From the NCBI GenBank assembly GCA_937959115.1, contig CALGAW010000039.1, forward strand, positions 1 through 64,000: a DNA stretch of 64,000 bases, read 5' to 3'. Positions within the stretch are counted from its first letter, which is position 1. Every line of letters starts with the position of its first letter. Origin of the DNA: an uncultured Saprospiraceae bacterium (GTDB lineage Bacteria > Bacteroidota > Bacteroidia > Chitinophagales > Saprospiraceae). The position numbers and the translations under genes were made by a program. A model generated the notes under the pieces. That model saw only the letters and a list, made by a program, of their open reading frames with translations. It was not told where the DNA came from and searched no databases. Shown piece after piece: positions 16,821 to 26,016 of this stretch.

Positions 16821-17603
16821 TTATTGAATCACTTTCATTTTTTCCGACATTTTTCGCTCATAAAATCTTGGTGCAAACTTTCTTAACCACCAACTGATCT
16901 TTGCCGTCCGACCAATTAGAATGAGCCTTTTGTTTACTTCCGCGCCTTTAAAAATGAGGTCCGCAGCTATATCGGGTGTCATCACTTTGCCGATTTTTGC
17001 CTTTGGCTTTTCCTTATCTTCTCCTATCCCTGTATCAATAAAACTAGGGCTGATCATACCAACTGATACGCCAAATTCAGCGAGCTCAGTGCGCAGCGAT
17101 TCAAAGAAGCCGTGGAGGGCAAATTTACTTGCAGAATAGCCTGTTCTTCCTAGTAATGGGGCAAAGCCAGCAACACTAGACAGATTCAGGATCTGACCGC
17201 GGGTTTGCTTGATTTCTTCAAGTAGAAAGGCGGTCGTGTAGACACATCCCATGACATTTACATCAAGTATTTTCTTTATGAGCGCGGAATGTTGTGGCTT
17301 AAATCGTTCTATATGTGTAATGCCTACGTTGTTAATCAGCAAAAATGTGTTTAAAAATTCAGTAGGTCGCCTGTTCATGTGTTCTTTCAAGGCTGCTTCA
17401 TCCGTGATGTTGCAAACAAAAGAGTAATGTGGAATGTTCTTTTCAGCCAGTTTTACGTTCAGTGCTGTTAAGGCCGTTTTATTGAAGTCGGTGGCTACTA
17501 TTCTTGCTCCTGCTGCTCCAAAGCGAAGGCAGAGCTCTGTTCCTAATCCTCCAGACGCTCCTGTTATTACAACTGTTTTATTTCTATAGGAGCGATTTGC
17601 CAT
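16821..17603 (-). CDS. Short-chain dehydrogenase/reductase (SDR)
   Basis: Classical NAD(P)-dependent SDR of 260 residues. The cofactor loop is TGASGGLG (14-21), NNVG is at 91-94, and the active site has Ser143, Tyr156 and Lys160 (GYSASK). The C-terminus LRKFAPRFYERKMSEK is basic and amphipathic, as in membrane-peripheral SDRs acting on lipids. Its ATG shares one base with the stop codon of the upstream epimerase gene (TAATG overlap), so the two are translationally coupled and probably act in one pathway. Substrate unknown. Confidence 0.9.
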   Translation of the reverse strand: MANRSYRNKTVVITGASGGLGTELCLRFGAAGARIVATDFNKTALTALNVKLAEKNIPHYSFVCNITDEAALKEHMNRRPTEFLNTFLLINNVGITHIERFKPQHSALIKKILDVNVMGCVYTTAFLLEEIKQTRGQILNLSSVAGFAPLLGRTGYSASKFALHGFFESLRTELAEFGVSVGMISPSFIDTGIGEDKEKPKAKIGKVMTPDIAADLIFKGAEVNKRLILIGRTAKISWWLRKFAPRFYERKMSEKMKVIQ

Positions 17604-18562
17604 TAATTAATTTTATGTTCGAGATAGTAGTTAAACGCTTCTGCGCTTGTTTTCTTTGGTTGATAGCCAAATTCATTTTTTAGTTTAGTGTTTAACAAAA
17701 CAGGGCGATACTGTAGGAATCGCACTTGCTCAGGTCCGTAAGGAGAAGCACCAACTTTATTTAACAAAAATAAGACAGATTTCAACAACCAAGCAGGAAT
17801 GTTCAATAAATTATTTTTTGTCAGCTTCGCAATCTCATCAATATTTAATGCTCCGTCTCCTGCTACATTGTAAATTCCGGTTTTAGGCGTTTTAATTGAT
17901 TGTTGGAGAATGCTTACTAAATCTTGATCCCAGATGAATACGAAAGGGCTTTTTGCTCCATTGACCCTTACTTGTCGCTTCATTTTGAACATGTTCGTGA
18001 TCTGGTTATTTGTGGTTTTTCCAAGAATGGTTCCTACTCGGAAAATGGTTTGTTCTAGTGTTGGATGATTCTTCCGATAGTCTTCTAGCATTTCTTCCAC
18101 TAGTCGCTTGTGATAGGCGTAGGCAAATTCATAATTTCCACGGATTTCATCAGATTCGGTAATCCAGTCAGGATTGTCTTCATGATACCCATACGCAGCA
18201 CCACTACTTGTAACAATAAATCTTTTGACACCATGCTTTATGCATGCATCGAGTACATTACGGGTGCCACCAACTTCCACTTCTTCTAGAAACTTCCGAG
18301 TCATTGTTTTACTAGCTGCTACGATAGCTGCTAGGTGCACGACGGTATCCACTTTGTGTTTTTCGATGATGGCGCTCATTTGCTCAGAGCGAATATCTTC
18401 CTTGTAGTAAACGACTCCGTCTAGCTGCTCTTTTGCAGGGACTTCTCGAATATCAAGTGCGATGATCTGATAGCCTGATTTCGTTTCTGCTTGTAATCGA
18501 TTGATAAGTTGAGATCCTAGATATCCCGTTGCTCCTGTGACTAAAACTGAATTTTTATGCAT
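17603..18562 (-). CDS. NAD-dependent epimerase/dehydratase-family protein (extended SDR)
   Basis: An extended SDR of 319 residues from the ATG at 18562; an upstream ATG at 18631 would add a 23-residue leader that does not belong to the fold. The cofactor motif GATGYLG is at 10-16, with Asp37 for NAD ribose (ALDIRE). The active site is Ser120 (TSSGAAYG) with Tyr148 and Lys152. It may act on sterol-like, sugar-nucleotide or isoprenoid substrates; the sequence does not decide. It overlaps the downstream classical SDR by one base, forming a two-gene operon. Confidence 0.88.
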   Translation of the reverse strand: MHKNSVLVTGATGYLGSQLINRLQAETKSGYQIIALDIREVPAKEQLDGVVYYKEDIRSEQMSAIIEKHKVDTVVHLAAIVAASKTMTRKFLEEVEVGGTRNVLDACIKHGVKRFIVTSSGAAYGYHEDNPDWITESDEIRGNYEFAYAYHKRLVEEMLEDYRKNHPTLEQTIFRVGTILGKTTNNQITNMFKMKRQVRVNGAKSPFVFIWDQDLVSILQQSIKTPKTGIYNVAGDGALNIDEIAKLTKNNLLNIPAWLLKSVLFLLNKVGASPYGPEQVRFLQYRPVLLNTKLKNEFGYQPKKTSAEAFNYYLEHKIN

Positions 18563-19091
18563 ACTTGCAATTTCGGGATATTTTAGGATATAACCAAGTG
18601 GTAACATGATTAATTTACCAGGTGGTAACATTGCTGGTTTAAAACAGTAACTATGTTTACTAACTATATTTGCTTGGTCGGTTATCCCGTCATGGCTTAT
18701 GAAACGTTGTGGATCTTAGAATATTATCGTAGGAATGTTCCTAGAAGGTGAATTGCGCATTAAAAAACGACCTAACAATAAAACGTCAATAAGAGATTTT
18801 TTTAAGAAAGATTAGAAAAACACGCTTTTTGTTAAAAAAGATTGATTACAGCGAAAATTTGGTACGATTTAGGAATAGAAATAAATGAGATTCACACCGA
18901 TAAACGTATCGGTAGCGAAATTGACGTTTGAATTTTTAGTTAAAATTGTTATAATGGTATGGTATTGAAAAACAATCTTTTATCGCAAACAGTTGACTTC
19001 ATTTAAAAAATTTGAGATTTTTATTTGGAATACTGACTTACTTAGACGACTTTTGCGCAAATATTTATGTACTTTTTAATGAAATTAGCCT
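18563..19091. other. Intergenic region between divergent genes
   Basis: AT-rich, separates the epimerase (minus) from the small DUF2795-like gene (plus). A lone TATATTTG box is at 18665-18672 on the plus strand without a good -33 partner. No ORF or structured RNA seen. Confidence 0.4.
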
Positions 19092-19313
19092 ATGTATTGG
19101 ACGTTAGAGTTAGCTTCTCATTTAGAGGAAGCACCATGGCCCGCAACTAGAGACGAGTTAATAGATTATGCAATTCGTTCCGGCTGTCCGATCGAAGTAA
19201 TTGAGAATCTTCAACAACTTGAAGATGAGGGTGAGCTGTACGAAAGTATGGACGACATCTGGCCCGACTACCCAAGAAACGATGACTTCTTCTTCAATGA
19301 AGATGAGTATTAA
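19092..19313 (+). CDS. DUF2795 domain-containing small protein
   Basis: A 73-residue acidic protein: MYWTLELASHLEEAPWPATRDELIDYAIR, then GCPIEVIENLQQL and an Asp/Glu-rich tail. The helix-turn-helix-like arrangement with ATRDELIDYA is the DUF2795 pattern, widespread in Bacteroidota and usually encoded singly. The function of the family is unknown to me. It is followed 27 bases later by a clear intrinsic terminator, which supports a monocistronic, well-expressed small gene. Confidence 0.88.
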   Translation: MYWTLELASHLEEAPWPATRDELIDYAIRSGCPIEVIENLQQLEDEGELYESMDDIWPDYPRNDDFFFNEDEY

Positions 19314-19340
19314 TCAAATTATTTATCACCAAATATTGGG

Positions 19341-19375
19341 AATGCGAAGCAATTACTTGTTTCGCATTTTTTTTT
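19341..19375 (+). terminator. Intrinsic terminator of the DUF2795 gene
   Basis: AATGCGAA (19341-19348), 12-base loop, TTCGCATT (19361-19368), then a continuing run of Ts. Perfect 8-bp stem. Confidence 0.9.
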
Positions 19376-19516
19376 ATGAAGTCAACACTATTAATTTCCG
19401 TTGAAACTAGACTCATTTAAAGATTAAAATTAGGCTCGATGCACTAGGAGAATTTGGAGTATAGAAGTGCGTCTATACAATGTCCATAATGTATTCTTTA
19501 AATGGAGGTAAAGGCA

Positions 19517-20101
19517 CTACCTAAGCTTATCTGTCAATTCCTTCACCGCCTTACGCAAGGCAACCACCTCAGCTTTCAGCGCATCGGTATCCGTGTTCTC
19601 ACTTGAACCCACAACGCGTCTAAAGCGCTCCGTAAACTGTTGAGAGGCCGCGTCAAGAAACAACTCTAACAGTTCACTCGGTTGGAGGATCTTGTTTCTT
19701 CCATCTTCTCTCACTTTGTAAGTACCGCCAGCCGTGCAATAAGGTTTGTTAGAACCTGAACTAATTTCAATTCTGTAGAATGGAATGTTGGAGCTGTTTT
19801 CTATATAAATTTCGATTGGAACTGGAGGGATACAGCTAAAGGCTTTGTTGGTGATGAGTAGCTTCATGCCATCAGAGATTTCACAACCTACAATTTGTCC
19901 GACTTGCCTGCCCTCCTTGTCTTCAGCGTCTTCAATCCCAAGCAATAAGACGCCTCCTTTGGTGGAATTGGCAAAGCTAACTAGATCGTCAGCAGAGACG
20001 CTTTTCGCATTGCGTTTGAAGTCTATGGTCAATCCTTCAGTGCCATTTAAGAGTTGCTCTGCTCTTGGTGATAACCCATCAAATATTTTTTGGTCTGCCA
20101 T
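19517..20101 (-). CDS. Schlafen/AlbA_2-type domain protein
   Basis: A 194-residue cytosolic protein. The first 150 residues fit the AlbA_2 (Schlafen AlbA_2, DNA/RNA-binding or divergent AAA-4) domain: LTIDFKRN near residue 25, VSFANSTKGGVLLLGIED, and the end strand PYCTAGGTYKVREDGRNKIL. The last 35 residues form a coiled coil (ALKAEVVALRKAVKELTDKL), so it probably oligomerises. Such proteins are often annotated as transcriptional regulators or helicase-related, but no experimental role is implied. It is divergent from the TPR lipoprotein gene, with only 61 bases between the start codons. Confidence 0.82.
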   Translation of the reverse strand: MADQKIFDGLSPRAEQLLNGTEGLTIDFKRNAKSVSADDLVSFANSTKGGVLLLGIEDAEDKEGRQVGQIVGCEISDGMKLLITNKAFSCIPPVPIEIYIENSSNIPFYRIEISSGSNKPYCTAGGTYKVREDGRNKILQPSELLELFLDAASQQFTERFRRVVGSSENTDTDALKAEVVALRKAVKELTDKLR

Positions 20102-20162
20102 ATTTTTTTGTTAAGTAATTATACCGCTTGGATAGAAGACAGGCATTGCCTAAATTTACGGC

Positions 20163-21251
20163 ATGAAAACCAGATTGTTTAGTTTTTTCCTGCTAATAAT
20201 TACATGTATATCATTTGGATGCGACCAAAATGGTTCGGCTGCTGTCAAGGCAAACAACAAGACCGCAATTGATACATCTGACCTTGTTAATACAATGGGG
20301 TCTGCTTTGATTGAGAAAATAACAGGTCAAATCAATGATTCTCCAAAAGATTCGAAACTTTACGCAACAAGAGCAAAATTGTTTTATGACAAGGAGAATT
20401 ATGAAGCATCGATCAAAGATATTCAACATGCCCTCAGCATTGATTCGTCTGTCGTTCCATATTACCATTTACTAGCCGATGCGCAGCTAGACAGTTATCA
20501 GTCTGAAGAAGCGATAGCAACCATGAAAAAAGTGGTTGCACGAAATCCAGATCGCATTGGATCTATGTTGAAACTTTCAGAATTTCAGTTGATTTTAAAG
20601 CAACATGAAGGATCCTTTGAAACGATTAATCAAATTCTAAAGAAATCACCAAAGCACCCAGAAGGATTTTATATGTTGGGTATGAATTTCAAGGCAATTG
20701 GTGATACCGTTAAAGCCATTAACAGCCTCCAGACCACTGTAGAAGAAGATTCGGAACACATTGATGCATATATCCAGTTGGGTGTATTGTTTGACAAGAT
20801 TAAAAACCCTGTAGCAATTAAGTATTTTGACAATGTGCTCAGAATTGATTCTACTAACTATGAAGGGTTGTTTGGGAAAGCTTGGTATTACCATCAGCGG
20901 AACAACTTATTTAGGGCTGAGCAATGGTATGAAAAAACCTCCAGAATGTATCCGCGAAATAGCAAAGTGCACTTAAACAATGGAATTCTTCAATTGGAAA
21001 TCTTGGAGATGAATGCGAATAAACGCGCCACCAAAAAAACATTAAAAAAGGCGTTTAAGAAATTTGATTTAGCCGTAAAGGTAGACCCTGGTTTTGGTCT
21101 AGCCTATTATTACCGAGGATTGACACATGAGAAACTAGAACGCCCTAAAAAAGCAATTAGTGATTACCGGCAGGCTGCTGCACTGATGCAAGACATCACT
21201 AGGCCAAACAAAGCGTTAGTTGCATTGGGTCAAAAACCGATTTTCAAATAG
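20163..21251 (+). CDS. TPR lipoprotein
   Basis: The lipoprotein signal ends ISFGC (Cys20). About nine tetratricopeptide-like helical pairs follow (for example KLYATRAKLFYDKENYEASIKDIQHALSID and DAYIQLGVLFDKIKNPVAIKYFDNVLRID). The array acts as a protein-protein scaffold on a membrane surface. Its stop is 6 bases before the ATG of a PagL-like outer-membrane gene, so the two are surely co-transcribed and may act together at the outer membrane. 362 residues; no enzymatic motif. Confidence 0.85.
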   Translation: MKTRLFSFFLLIITCISFGCDQNGSAAVKANNKTAIDTSDLVNTMGSALIEKITGQINDSPKDSKLYATRAKLFYDKENYEASIKDIQHALSIDSSVVPYYHLLADAQLDSYQSEEAIATMKKVVARNPDRIGSMLKLSEFQLILKQHEGSFETINQILKKSPKHPEGFYMLGMNFKAIGDTVKAINSLQTTVEEDSEHIDAYIQLGVLFDKIKNPVAIKYFDNVLRIDSTNYEGLFGKAWYYHQRNNLFRAEQWYEKTSRMYPRNSKVHLNNGILQLEILEMNANKRATKKTLKKAFKKFDLAVKVDPGFGLAYYYRGLTHEKLERPKKAISDYRQAAALMQDITRPNKALVALGQKPIFK

Positions 21252-21257
21252 TTGGCG

Positions 21258-22364
21258 ATGCGTGATTCCTTCTTACTTTTTATCCTATTGTGTTCCGTTT
21301 GTATTCTAAGCGGTCAGCCACTACGCTATTCCTATGAACCTGCAGTGAATGTAGGCAAAATCTTTAAGCATACCAGTCGATTTACTGCTCCGATAAATGG
21401 GCTTTCTGTAGGTGGAGAATTGAATACGAATTTCCATACAATGGGAAAGCACGATTGGCATGAATGGACCGGATATCCTACGTTTGGACTTAAGGTTTCG
21501 TATTATAGTTTTGGCGATCAACAAACCTTTGGCAGTGCCGTCGGCTTTTGTCCGAATGTGAGTTTTCGCTTTTTTCAGCAAAGCCGCTTCATTGCTCATG
21601 CACGTGTTGGTGGTGGGTTGGCTCTAGTCACAAGGCCGTTTACGCTCTGGGACAACGCCTTCAACGATGCGACTAGCTCTTATCTCAACAATATTACGAG
21701 TGTTCGCCTAGGAGTCGGCTATGAGATTTCAAATCATTGGGACATTCTACTCTCTGGCTCATTTACGCATTACTCGAATGGCGCTTCTACTCTACCTAAC
21801 TTAGGCATCAATGTGGTGGCCGTCAATCTAGGCATCCGATATCGGCCAAACCCTTGGAAGAAGGCAGATTTTCTGCGCAGAGACTCTTTGCCTACTGCAA
21901 GTAAACGAATAGGAGTTTCACTGGAATACGGTATGAATTTTCGCCCTAGTGGAACTTCAGGAGGTGCTCGGTATCCTGGCTACATAGTCAATGTCATGGC
22001 GACTAGAATGCTTGGACGTGGGAATCGATTGTCCGCTGGTTTCGGATACGAGTTTTCCGGTAATGTCTATAATTTCATGAATCACATTGAACTATTTGAT
22101 ACTCAGAAAGAACGGTGGAACAATGCTTCACGAATTACGTTCCTTGCACAAGACGAAGTCATCTGGGGAAACTTCTCCTTTGTTGTTGTGATTGGTGCCT
22201 ATCTTTCTCGTTCTTTTGGGCAGCAGTTTCCTGTATTCGAAAAATTAGGTTATCGGTATTATTTTAATCTGGGAGGCACAGCCAAGGCGCATATGGGTAT
22301 TTACCTCAAAGCACATAAAGCGATTGCTGAGAATATAACGTATAGCGTGGGGATTAATTTTTAA
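21258..22364 (+). CDS. PagL-like lipid A deacylase family protein (acyloxyacyl hydrolase)
   Basis: Outer-membrane beta-barrel with a signal peptide ending near LSGQPL. The PagL signature is visible: FTHYSNGASTLPNLGIN, whose His171 and Ser173 match the catalytic His-Ser of lipid A 3-O-deacylase. At 368 residues it is about twice the length of classic PagL (about 170), and the second half adds more barrel-like strands (SKRIGVSLEYGMNFRPSG). This longer form is common in Bacteroidota. Starts at the ATG 6 bases after the TPR gene stop; a TTG directly after the stop is a less likely start. Activity on lipid A is inferred. Confidence 0.75.
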   Translation: MRDSFLLFILLCSVCILSGQPLRYSYEPAVNVGKIFKHTSRFTAPINGLSVGGELNTNFHTMGKHDWHEWTGYPTFGLKVSYYSFGDQQTFGSAVGFCPNVSFRFFQQSRFIAHARVGGGLALVTRPFTLWDNAFNDATSSYLNNITSVRLGVGYEISNHWDILLSGSFTHYSNGASTLPNLGINVVAVNLGIRYRPNPWKKADFLRRDSLPTASKRIGVSLEYGMNFRPSGTSGGARYPGYIVNVMATRMLGRGNRLSAGFGYEFSGNVYNFMNHIELFDTQKERWNNASRITFLAQDEVIWGNFSFVVVIGAYLSRSFGQQFPVFEKLGYRYYFNLGGTAKAHMGIYLKAHKAIAENITYSVGINF

Positions 22365-22397
22365 TGCCTTGGGATGTGTTGCGGAGTAGAGGTGCGT

Positions 22398-22427
22398 GTA
22401 GGGACGCAAATTGCAATTCGCCCTTAC
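22398..22427. repeat. Near-palindromic repeat between convergent genes
   Basis: GTAGGGACGCAAATTGC followed by AATTCGCCCTTAC reads almost the same on both strands (GTAAGGGCGAATTGC on the other). It fills the 69-base gap between the converging PagL-like and anti-sigma-like genes, so it may act as a bidirectional terminator. Its form is that of intergenic palindromes common in Bacteroidota. Confidence 0.55.
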
Positions 22428-22433
22428 TGTGAT

Positions 22434-23462
22434 CTAGAATTCTTTAGAAAGTTCACCTGCCTTTTTACGGTAGTTATGTGTCTTTTTTGAGTTAGTTATC
22501 TTGTTTAAAACAACTAACAATTTTTCTTTTTGCTTGGGCAAATCCTTCAAATAACATTGGGCAAGGTACCAGTCCGCTTCATTGGAGATATCTGTATTTG
22601 GTGCTGCTTGGAGCGTAGCGTAGACGTTTTCTGCTTTGCTGTATTCTCCTGATTCGAATAAGGAATGTCCTAGATAGAGTGCTGCCTCATCATCTCCTAC
22701 AATCTTATTGAAAATGGCTACTGCTTTCTTAAAGTCCTTGGTCAGAAAGGCGTTTTTCCCTTCTTTCATTATTTCTTCGTCTTTTGTACCTGCAGACATA
22801 AGGTTTTCAATACGTGGACTGGTAGCGTACTCCGCCTGCAACCGCTGGAATTTTGCGCTATCACTTTCCATCAAAAGTGGTAGTCCGAACCACAATAAAA
22901 CGGCTGCGGCCGCTGCTGCAACAAGAGGAACTAATCTACGAATCATTCCAGTTTTAGGTACGGAGGCTGTAGGCTCAATTTTGCTTGTCTTTTGTTTGGG
23001 CTGGCTATTGATCTGAGGCGTTTCCGTTTCTGTAGATATTTCGGTTGAGGCGGCGGTTAACTTTTTTTCCAACTCGTTGACACGTAGTTTGTTCAATCCT
23101 TCAAAAATACTTTGGTACTCTTTCACTTGTTGCTTAAATTCAGGATTGGTGTGCAGGCGATACTCAAACGCTTTTAACTCATCTTCAGTCAATTGTTCAT
23201 TGAAGTAGCGCTCGATTTCTTCTACTTTGTCTAAGTCTAATGTGTTCGAATCTGAAGAAGAAAATTGACTTAACTGTTTTTCTAATTCTATGACTCTAAG
23301 GTGACTAAGGCCAGAAAACAATGTTTGATATTCATCAAGCAGTTGTTTAAAGTCTTGATCCTTATGAATCCAGTATGTAATTAATTCATTTTCCTCTTTC
23401 GTAGCGTTACCATTGTAGTAACGTTGGAACAATTCAAATGAATCAGGTTTTTGAATTGTCAT
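22434..23462 (-). CDS. Membrane anti-sigma-like protein with duplicated head and TPR tail
   Basis: A 342-residue single-pass protein. Residues 9-64 and 82-137 are two copies of one helical unit: FQRYYNGNATKEENELITYW...LFSGLSHLRVIELEKQL, and IERYFNEQLTEDELKAFEYR...IFEGLNKLRVNELEKKL. These resemble zinc-less anti-sigma heads. An Ala-rich transmembrane helix (about 178-198) and a periplasmic region with TPR-like helices (220-342) follow. It lies 66 bases downstream of an ECF sigma-like gene in the same direction, the usual arrangement for sigma/anti-sigma pairs. The anti-sigma role is inferred from context and topology. Confidence 0.7.
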   Translation of the reverse strand: MTIQKPDSFELFQRYYNGNATKEENELITYWIHKDQDFKQLLDEYQTLFSGLSHLRVIELEKQLSQFSSSDSNTLDLDKVEEIERYFNEQLTEDELKAFEYRLHTNPEFKQQVKEYQSIFEGLNKLRVNELEKKLTAASTEISTETETPQINSQPKQKTSKIEPTASVPKTGMIRRLVPLVAAAAAAVLLWFGLPLLMESDSAKFQRLQAEYATSPRIENLMSAGTKDEEIMKEGKNAFLTKDFKKAVAIFNKIVGDDEAALYLGHSLFESGEYSKAENVYATLQAAPNTDISNEADWYLAQCYLKDLPKQKEKLLVVLNKITNSKKTHNYRKKAGELSKEF

Positions 23463-23528
23463 TTTCTAAAAATTTTGTACTCGGGCACATTAAAAAATTG
23501 TTGCATAACACAATTATTTCAAACAAGT

Positions 23529-25064
23529 TTAGCTTTTATTAAAAATCATTTTTCGAAGGCGATCTAAGCATCTCGAAACCTGAGTCCTTAGTGAACCTTC
23601 AGTTTTGCCTAGTTTGACTCCCATCACTTCATAGTTATACCCTTTTAGGAATTTCATTTCGAGCAATTCCTTGCAGGGGGCACCAATTTTGCCTAGATAC
23701 TCAGCCACCTTTGCAGCATTTGCTTGTTGCTGATGCGTCTTTTCAATCGTATCTGGTTCTATGATGTTTTCCATCACGCCTTCATCAAGATCAAGCGGCT
23801 TTTCAGTTTTCTTGTAAAACTCTTGCCGATACTGATTGACACCAACACCAATAAGAAACGTCCTAAAAGTAGAAGTGAGCGGTTTCGATAGTTTTCCAGT
23901 TCGGACTTTATCAATCACCTCCGCTAAGCTTCTATTGTAAATTTCTTTGGGTCGTTCCTTTAGCGTGTTGTCGTACAGTTTAAACACTTTTATCAACCCG
24001 GCATTAAATTCATTTTTATAATCATTCACCAGTTGATTGAAAAACCGTTCATCTTGTTGTTTTATACTGTCTAAAATGCTTTCCTCCTTTTTAATAGTGT
24101 TGTCCCAGTTTTGTAATGCCTCATCAGGAATTACAGGTGTAAAGTCTAACTGGTCCTCTACCGTTTTAGCTTCAGATTTATTGAGGAGGTGGCACGTTAT
24201 TGTTTTTAAGTACTCCTTTATCGGACGATTAAGGGGAAGTGTTACATTTTTCTCATTTTTGTTTCGAATGAAAATACTCCAGACCTTTGGAGCAATTTCA
24301 AGTATCTTGTCTGCGTCGTAGCCACTGTGCAAAACATTCTGTTTTCTGTAGTACCAGTAAGTTTCCTTATTCAGATTATTGTCTTCACTGCTTAATTGTT
24401 CAATCTTATTCTGATCGATTCGAACTTCTTCCAATCCTTTTAGGTGATTTTTTAGGTGCAGTTTTCTCAAGCCTTTTAACCCATTTTCGATATGGAGGAG
24501 CTCTTCTGCGTGTTGTTTACTAGAAAGAGCTATCGGATTTGTAGTGAAACTGATGTCATTATCTGCGTTTGCTGCGCTCCCATTCGCAGTGAGTAATTGG
24601 AGGATGGCGCCTTTGACTGATGCCGTGTCGGCTGGTAGTTTGGTTTGCTTGATGAACGTGTCAGATAGGAGATTGGCTGTTTGCTGACCAAGTGTTTTAA
24701 GAGCTTGTTCTATCTCGTACCGTTCCACAGGAAACTCAGAATAGTTATCGACTAGTTGGCGAACTTGCTGATCTACGGAAATCTGTGTTTCTTCAATGTT
24801 AGGTCGTTTGCTGTATAAGTATTCTCCAATGTTAAATAGAAGAGCTGGATTGATCTGACTGACTGATTTTACGTCTTCCATGATCAGTATGGATTTGTGA
24901 AGGTATTCCGTTCTTCTAATTGCTTTTCCTACTTTCCAGTCAAACCCTTTACTTGAGAGGTGTTTTACAAACAATTTACGAAGTTCGTTATAATTATTGA
25001 TCGTATCAGTGTGTTCTATACTTAATATCTGGTCCAATGTATTCCGTTGACTTGAGTGACTCAT
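23529..25064 (-). CDS. ECF-like sigma factor with a long N-terminal extension
   Basis: Of 511 residues, only the last 170 look like a sigma factor. The region-2-like part (about 350-427) contains YNRSLAEVIDKVRTGKLSKPLTSTFRTFLIGVGVNQYRQEF. The region-4 helix-turn-helix (about 469-507) is EMKFLKGYNYEVMGVKLGKTEGSLRTQVSRCLDRLRK, typical of Bacteroidota sigma-70-family regulators. The first 340 residues are alpha-helical, with no recognised domain, and are far longer than any normal ECF N-terminus. The adjacent downstream gene is a membrane anti-sigma-like protein. I infer an extracytoplasmic signalling pair in which the extension senses or is regulated. Confidence 0.75.
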   Translation of the reverse strand: MSHSSQRNTLDQILSIEHTDTINNYNELRKLFVKHLSSKGFDWKVGKAIRRTEYLHKSILIMEDVKSVSQINPALLFNIGEYLYSKRPNIEETQISVDQQVRQLVDNYSEFPVERYEIEQALKTLGQQTANLLSDTFIKQTKLPADTASVKGAILQLLTANGSAANADNDISFTTNPIALSSKQHAEELLHIENGLKGLRKLHLKNHLKGLEEVRIDQNKIEQLSSEDNNLNKETYWYYRKQNVLHSGYDADKILEIAPKVWSIFIRNKNEKNVTLPLNRPIKEYLKTITCHLLNKSEAKTVEDQLDFTPVIPDEALQNWDNTIKKEESILDSIKQQDERFFNQLVNDYKNEFNAGLIKVFKLYDNTLKERPKEIYNRSLAEVIDKVRTGKLSKPLTSTFRTFLIGVGVNQYRQEFYKKTEKPLDLDEGVMENIIEPDTIEKTHQQQANAAKVAEYLGKIGAPCKELLEMKFLKGYNYEVMGVKLGKTEGSLRTQVSRCLDRLRKMIFNKS

Positions 25065-25213
25065 TAATCAAGATTTTCTGCAGAAAGTTACAAAAACTCA
25101 AATATAACCAAAAATAGTAAGGTGAATTAGAGATTATTACAATATAATGAACGTTTTCATAGATAATTTTTCAGGTGTATTATTTTTATTAGTTTTATTC
25201 AAAATCTTTAAGA

Positions 25214-26008
25214 ATGGGAGATTACATTCATACATATAGTTCTCAGGAGCAAGAACGCTTATTTAGACAAGGGAAATTCCTTGAAAACATTGTCTATCGT
25301 TCTTTTGATCTTACTCCTTATCAGCACATTGCAGAATTGGGCTGTGGGAATGGTGGAAACACTGCATTATTACTTGAAAAATCACCAAGTGCAAAGATCA
25401 CAGCAATTGACATTGACCCTTCTCAGATTGAGGACGCACGTAAACAGATTACAGACGACAGAGTCCAATTTAAAATAGATGATATCTGTCAGCTCAGTGA
25501 AGCAGATAACCAGTTTGACTGTGCGTTTATCTGCTGGGTGCTCGAGCACCTCCACGATCCACAAAAGGCAGTAGCAGAAACGCACAGGATCCTGAAACCT
25601 GGCGGTCAGTTACTGATTACAGAGGTGTTTAATGATAGCTTCTATTTGTACCCTGAGAAAAGTCCTGGGATTATGGCGTATTATGCTCATTTGAATAACG
25701 TACAGCGTTCTTTTAATGGATTCCCCAATGTAGGCGCCCGACTTGGTAATTTGCTAAATAACGTAGGATTTAAATCCATCGAACTGATTGCTAAGCCCGT
25801 AATCTTTGACAATAGAACGATTGAACTCAGAAATGATATGATTGATTATTACATCGAACTAATCCTTAGCGCAAAGGAAGAATTGATGAGTCGCAATCTA
25901 GTGGACAAAAGCCTGCTAGATCAGATGCAAGAAGAGACCAACCGGTTTAAGGAAGATCCAGATGCTGTTTTTTATTATACACCAATTCAAGCGATCGCTA
26001 CTAAATAA
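25214..26008 (+). CDS. Class I SAM-dependent methyltransferase
   Basis: A 264-residue cytosolic enzyme. Motif I is IAELGCGNGGNT (39-50), the acidic end of strand 2 is Asp66 (ITAIDIDPSQ), and the post-I/motif II region is FDCAFICWVLEHLHDP with LKPGGQLLITEVF. The layout is that of small-molecule methyltransferases. It is followed after 8 bases by a GNAT acetyltransferase gene in the same direction, so the two likely modify one metabolite or form a small operon. Substrate unknown. Confidence 0.9.
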   Translation: MGDYIHTYSSQEQERLFRQGKFLENIVYRSFDLTPYQHIAELGCGNGGNTALLLEKSPSAKITAIDIDPSQIEDARKQITDDRVQFKIDDICQLSEADNQFDCAFICWVLEHLHDPQKAVAETHRILKPGGQLLITEVFNDSFYLYPEKSPGIMAYYAHLNNVQRSFNGFPNVGARLGNLLNNVGFKSIELIAKPVIFDNRTIELRNDMIDYYIELILSAKEELMSRNLVDKSLLDQMQEETNRFKEDPDAVFYYTPIQAIATK

Positions 26009-26016
26009 CACATCAA

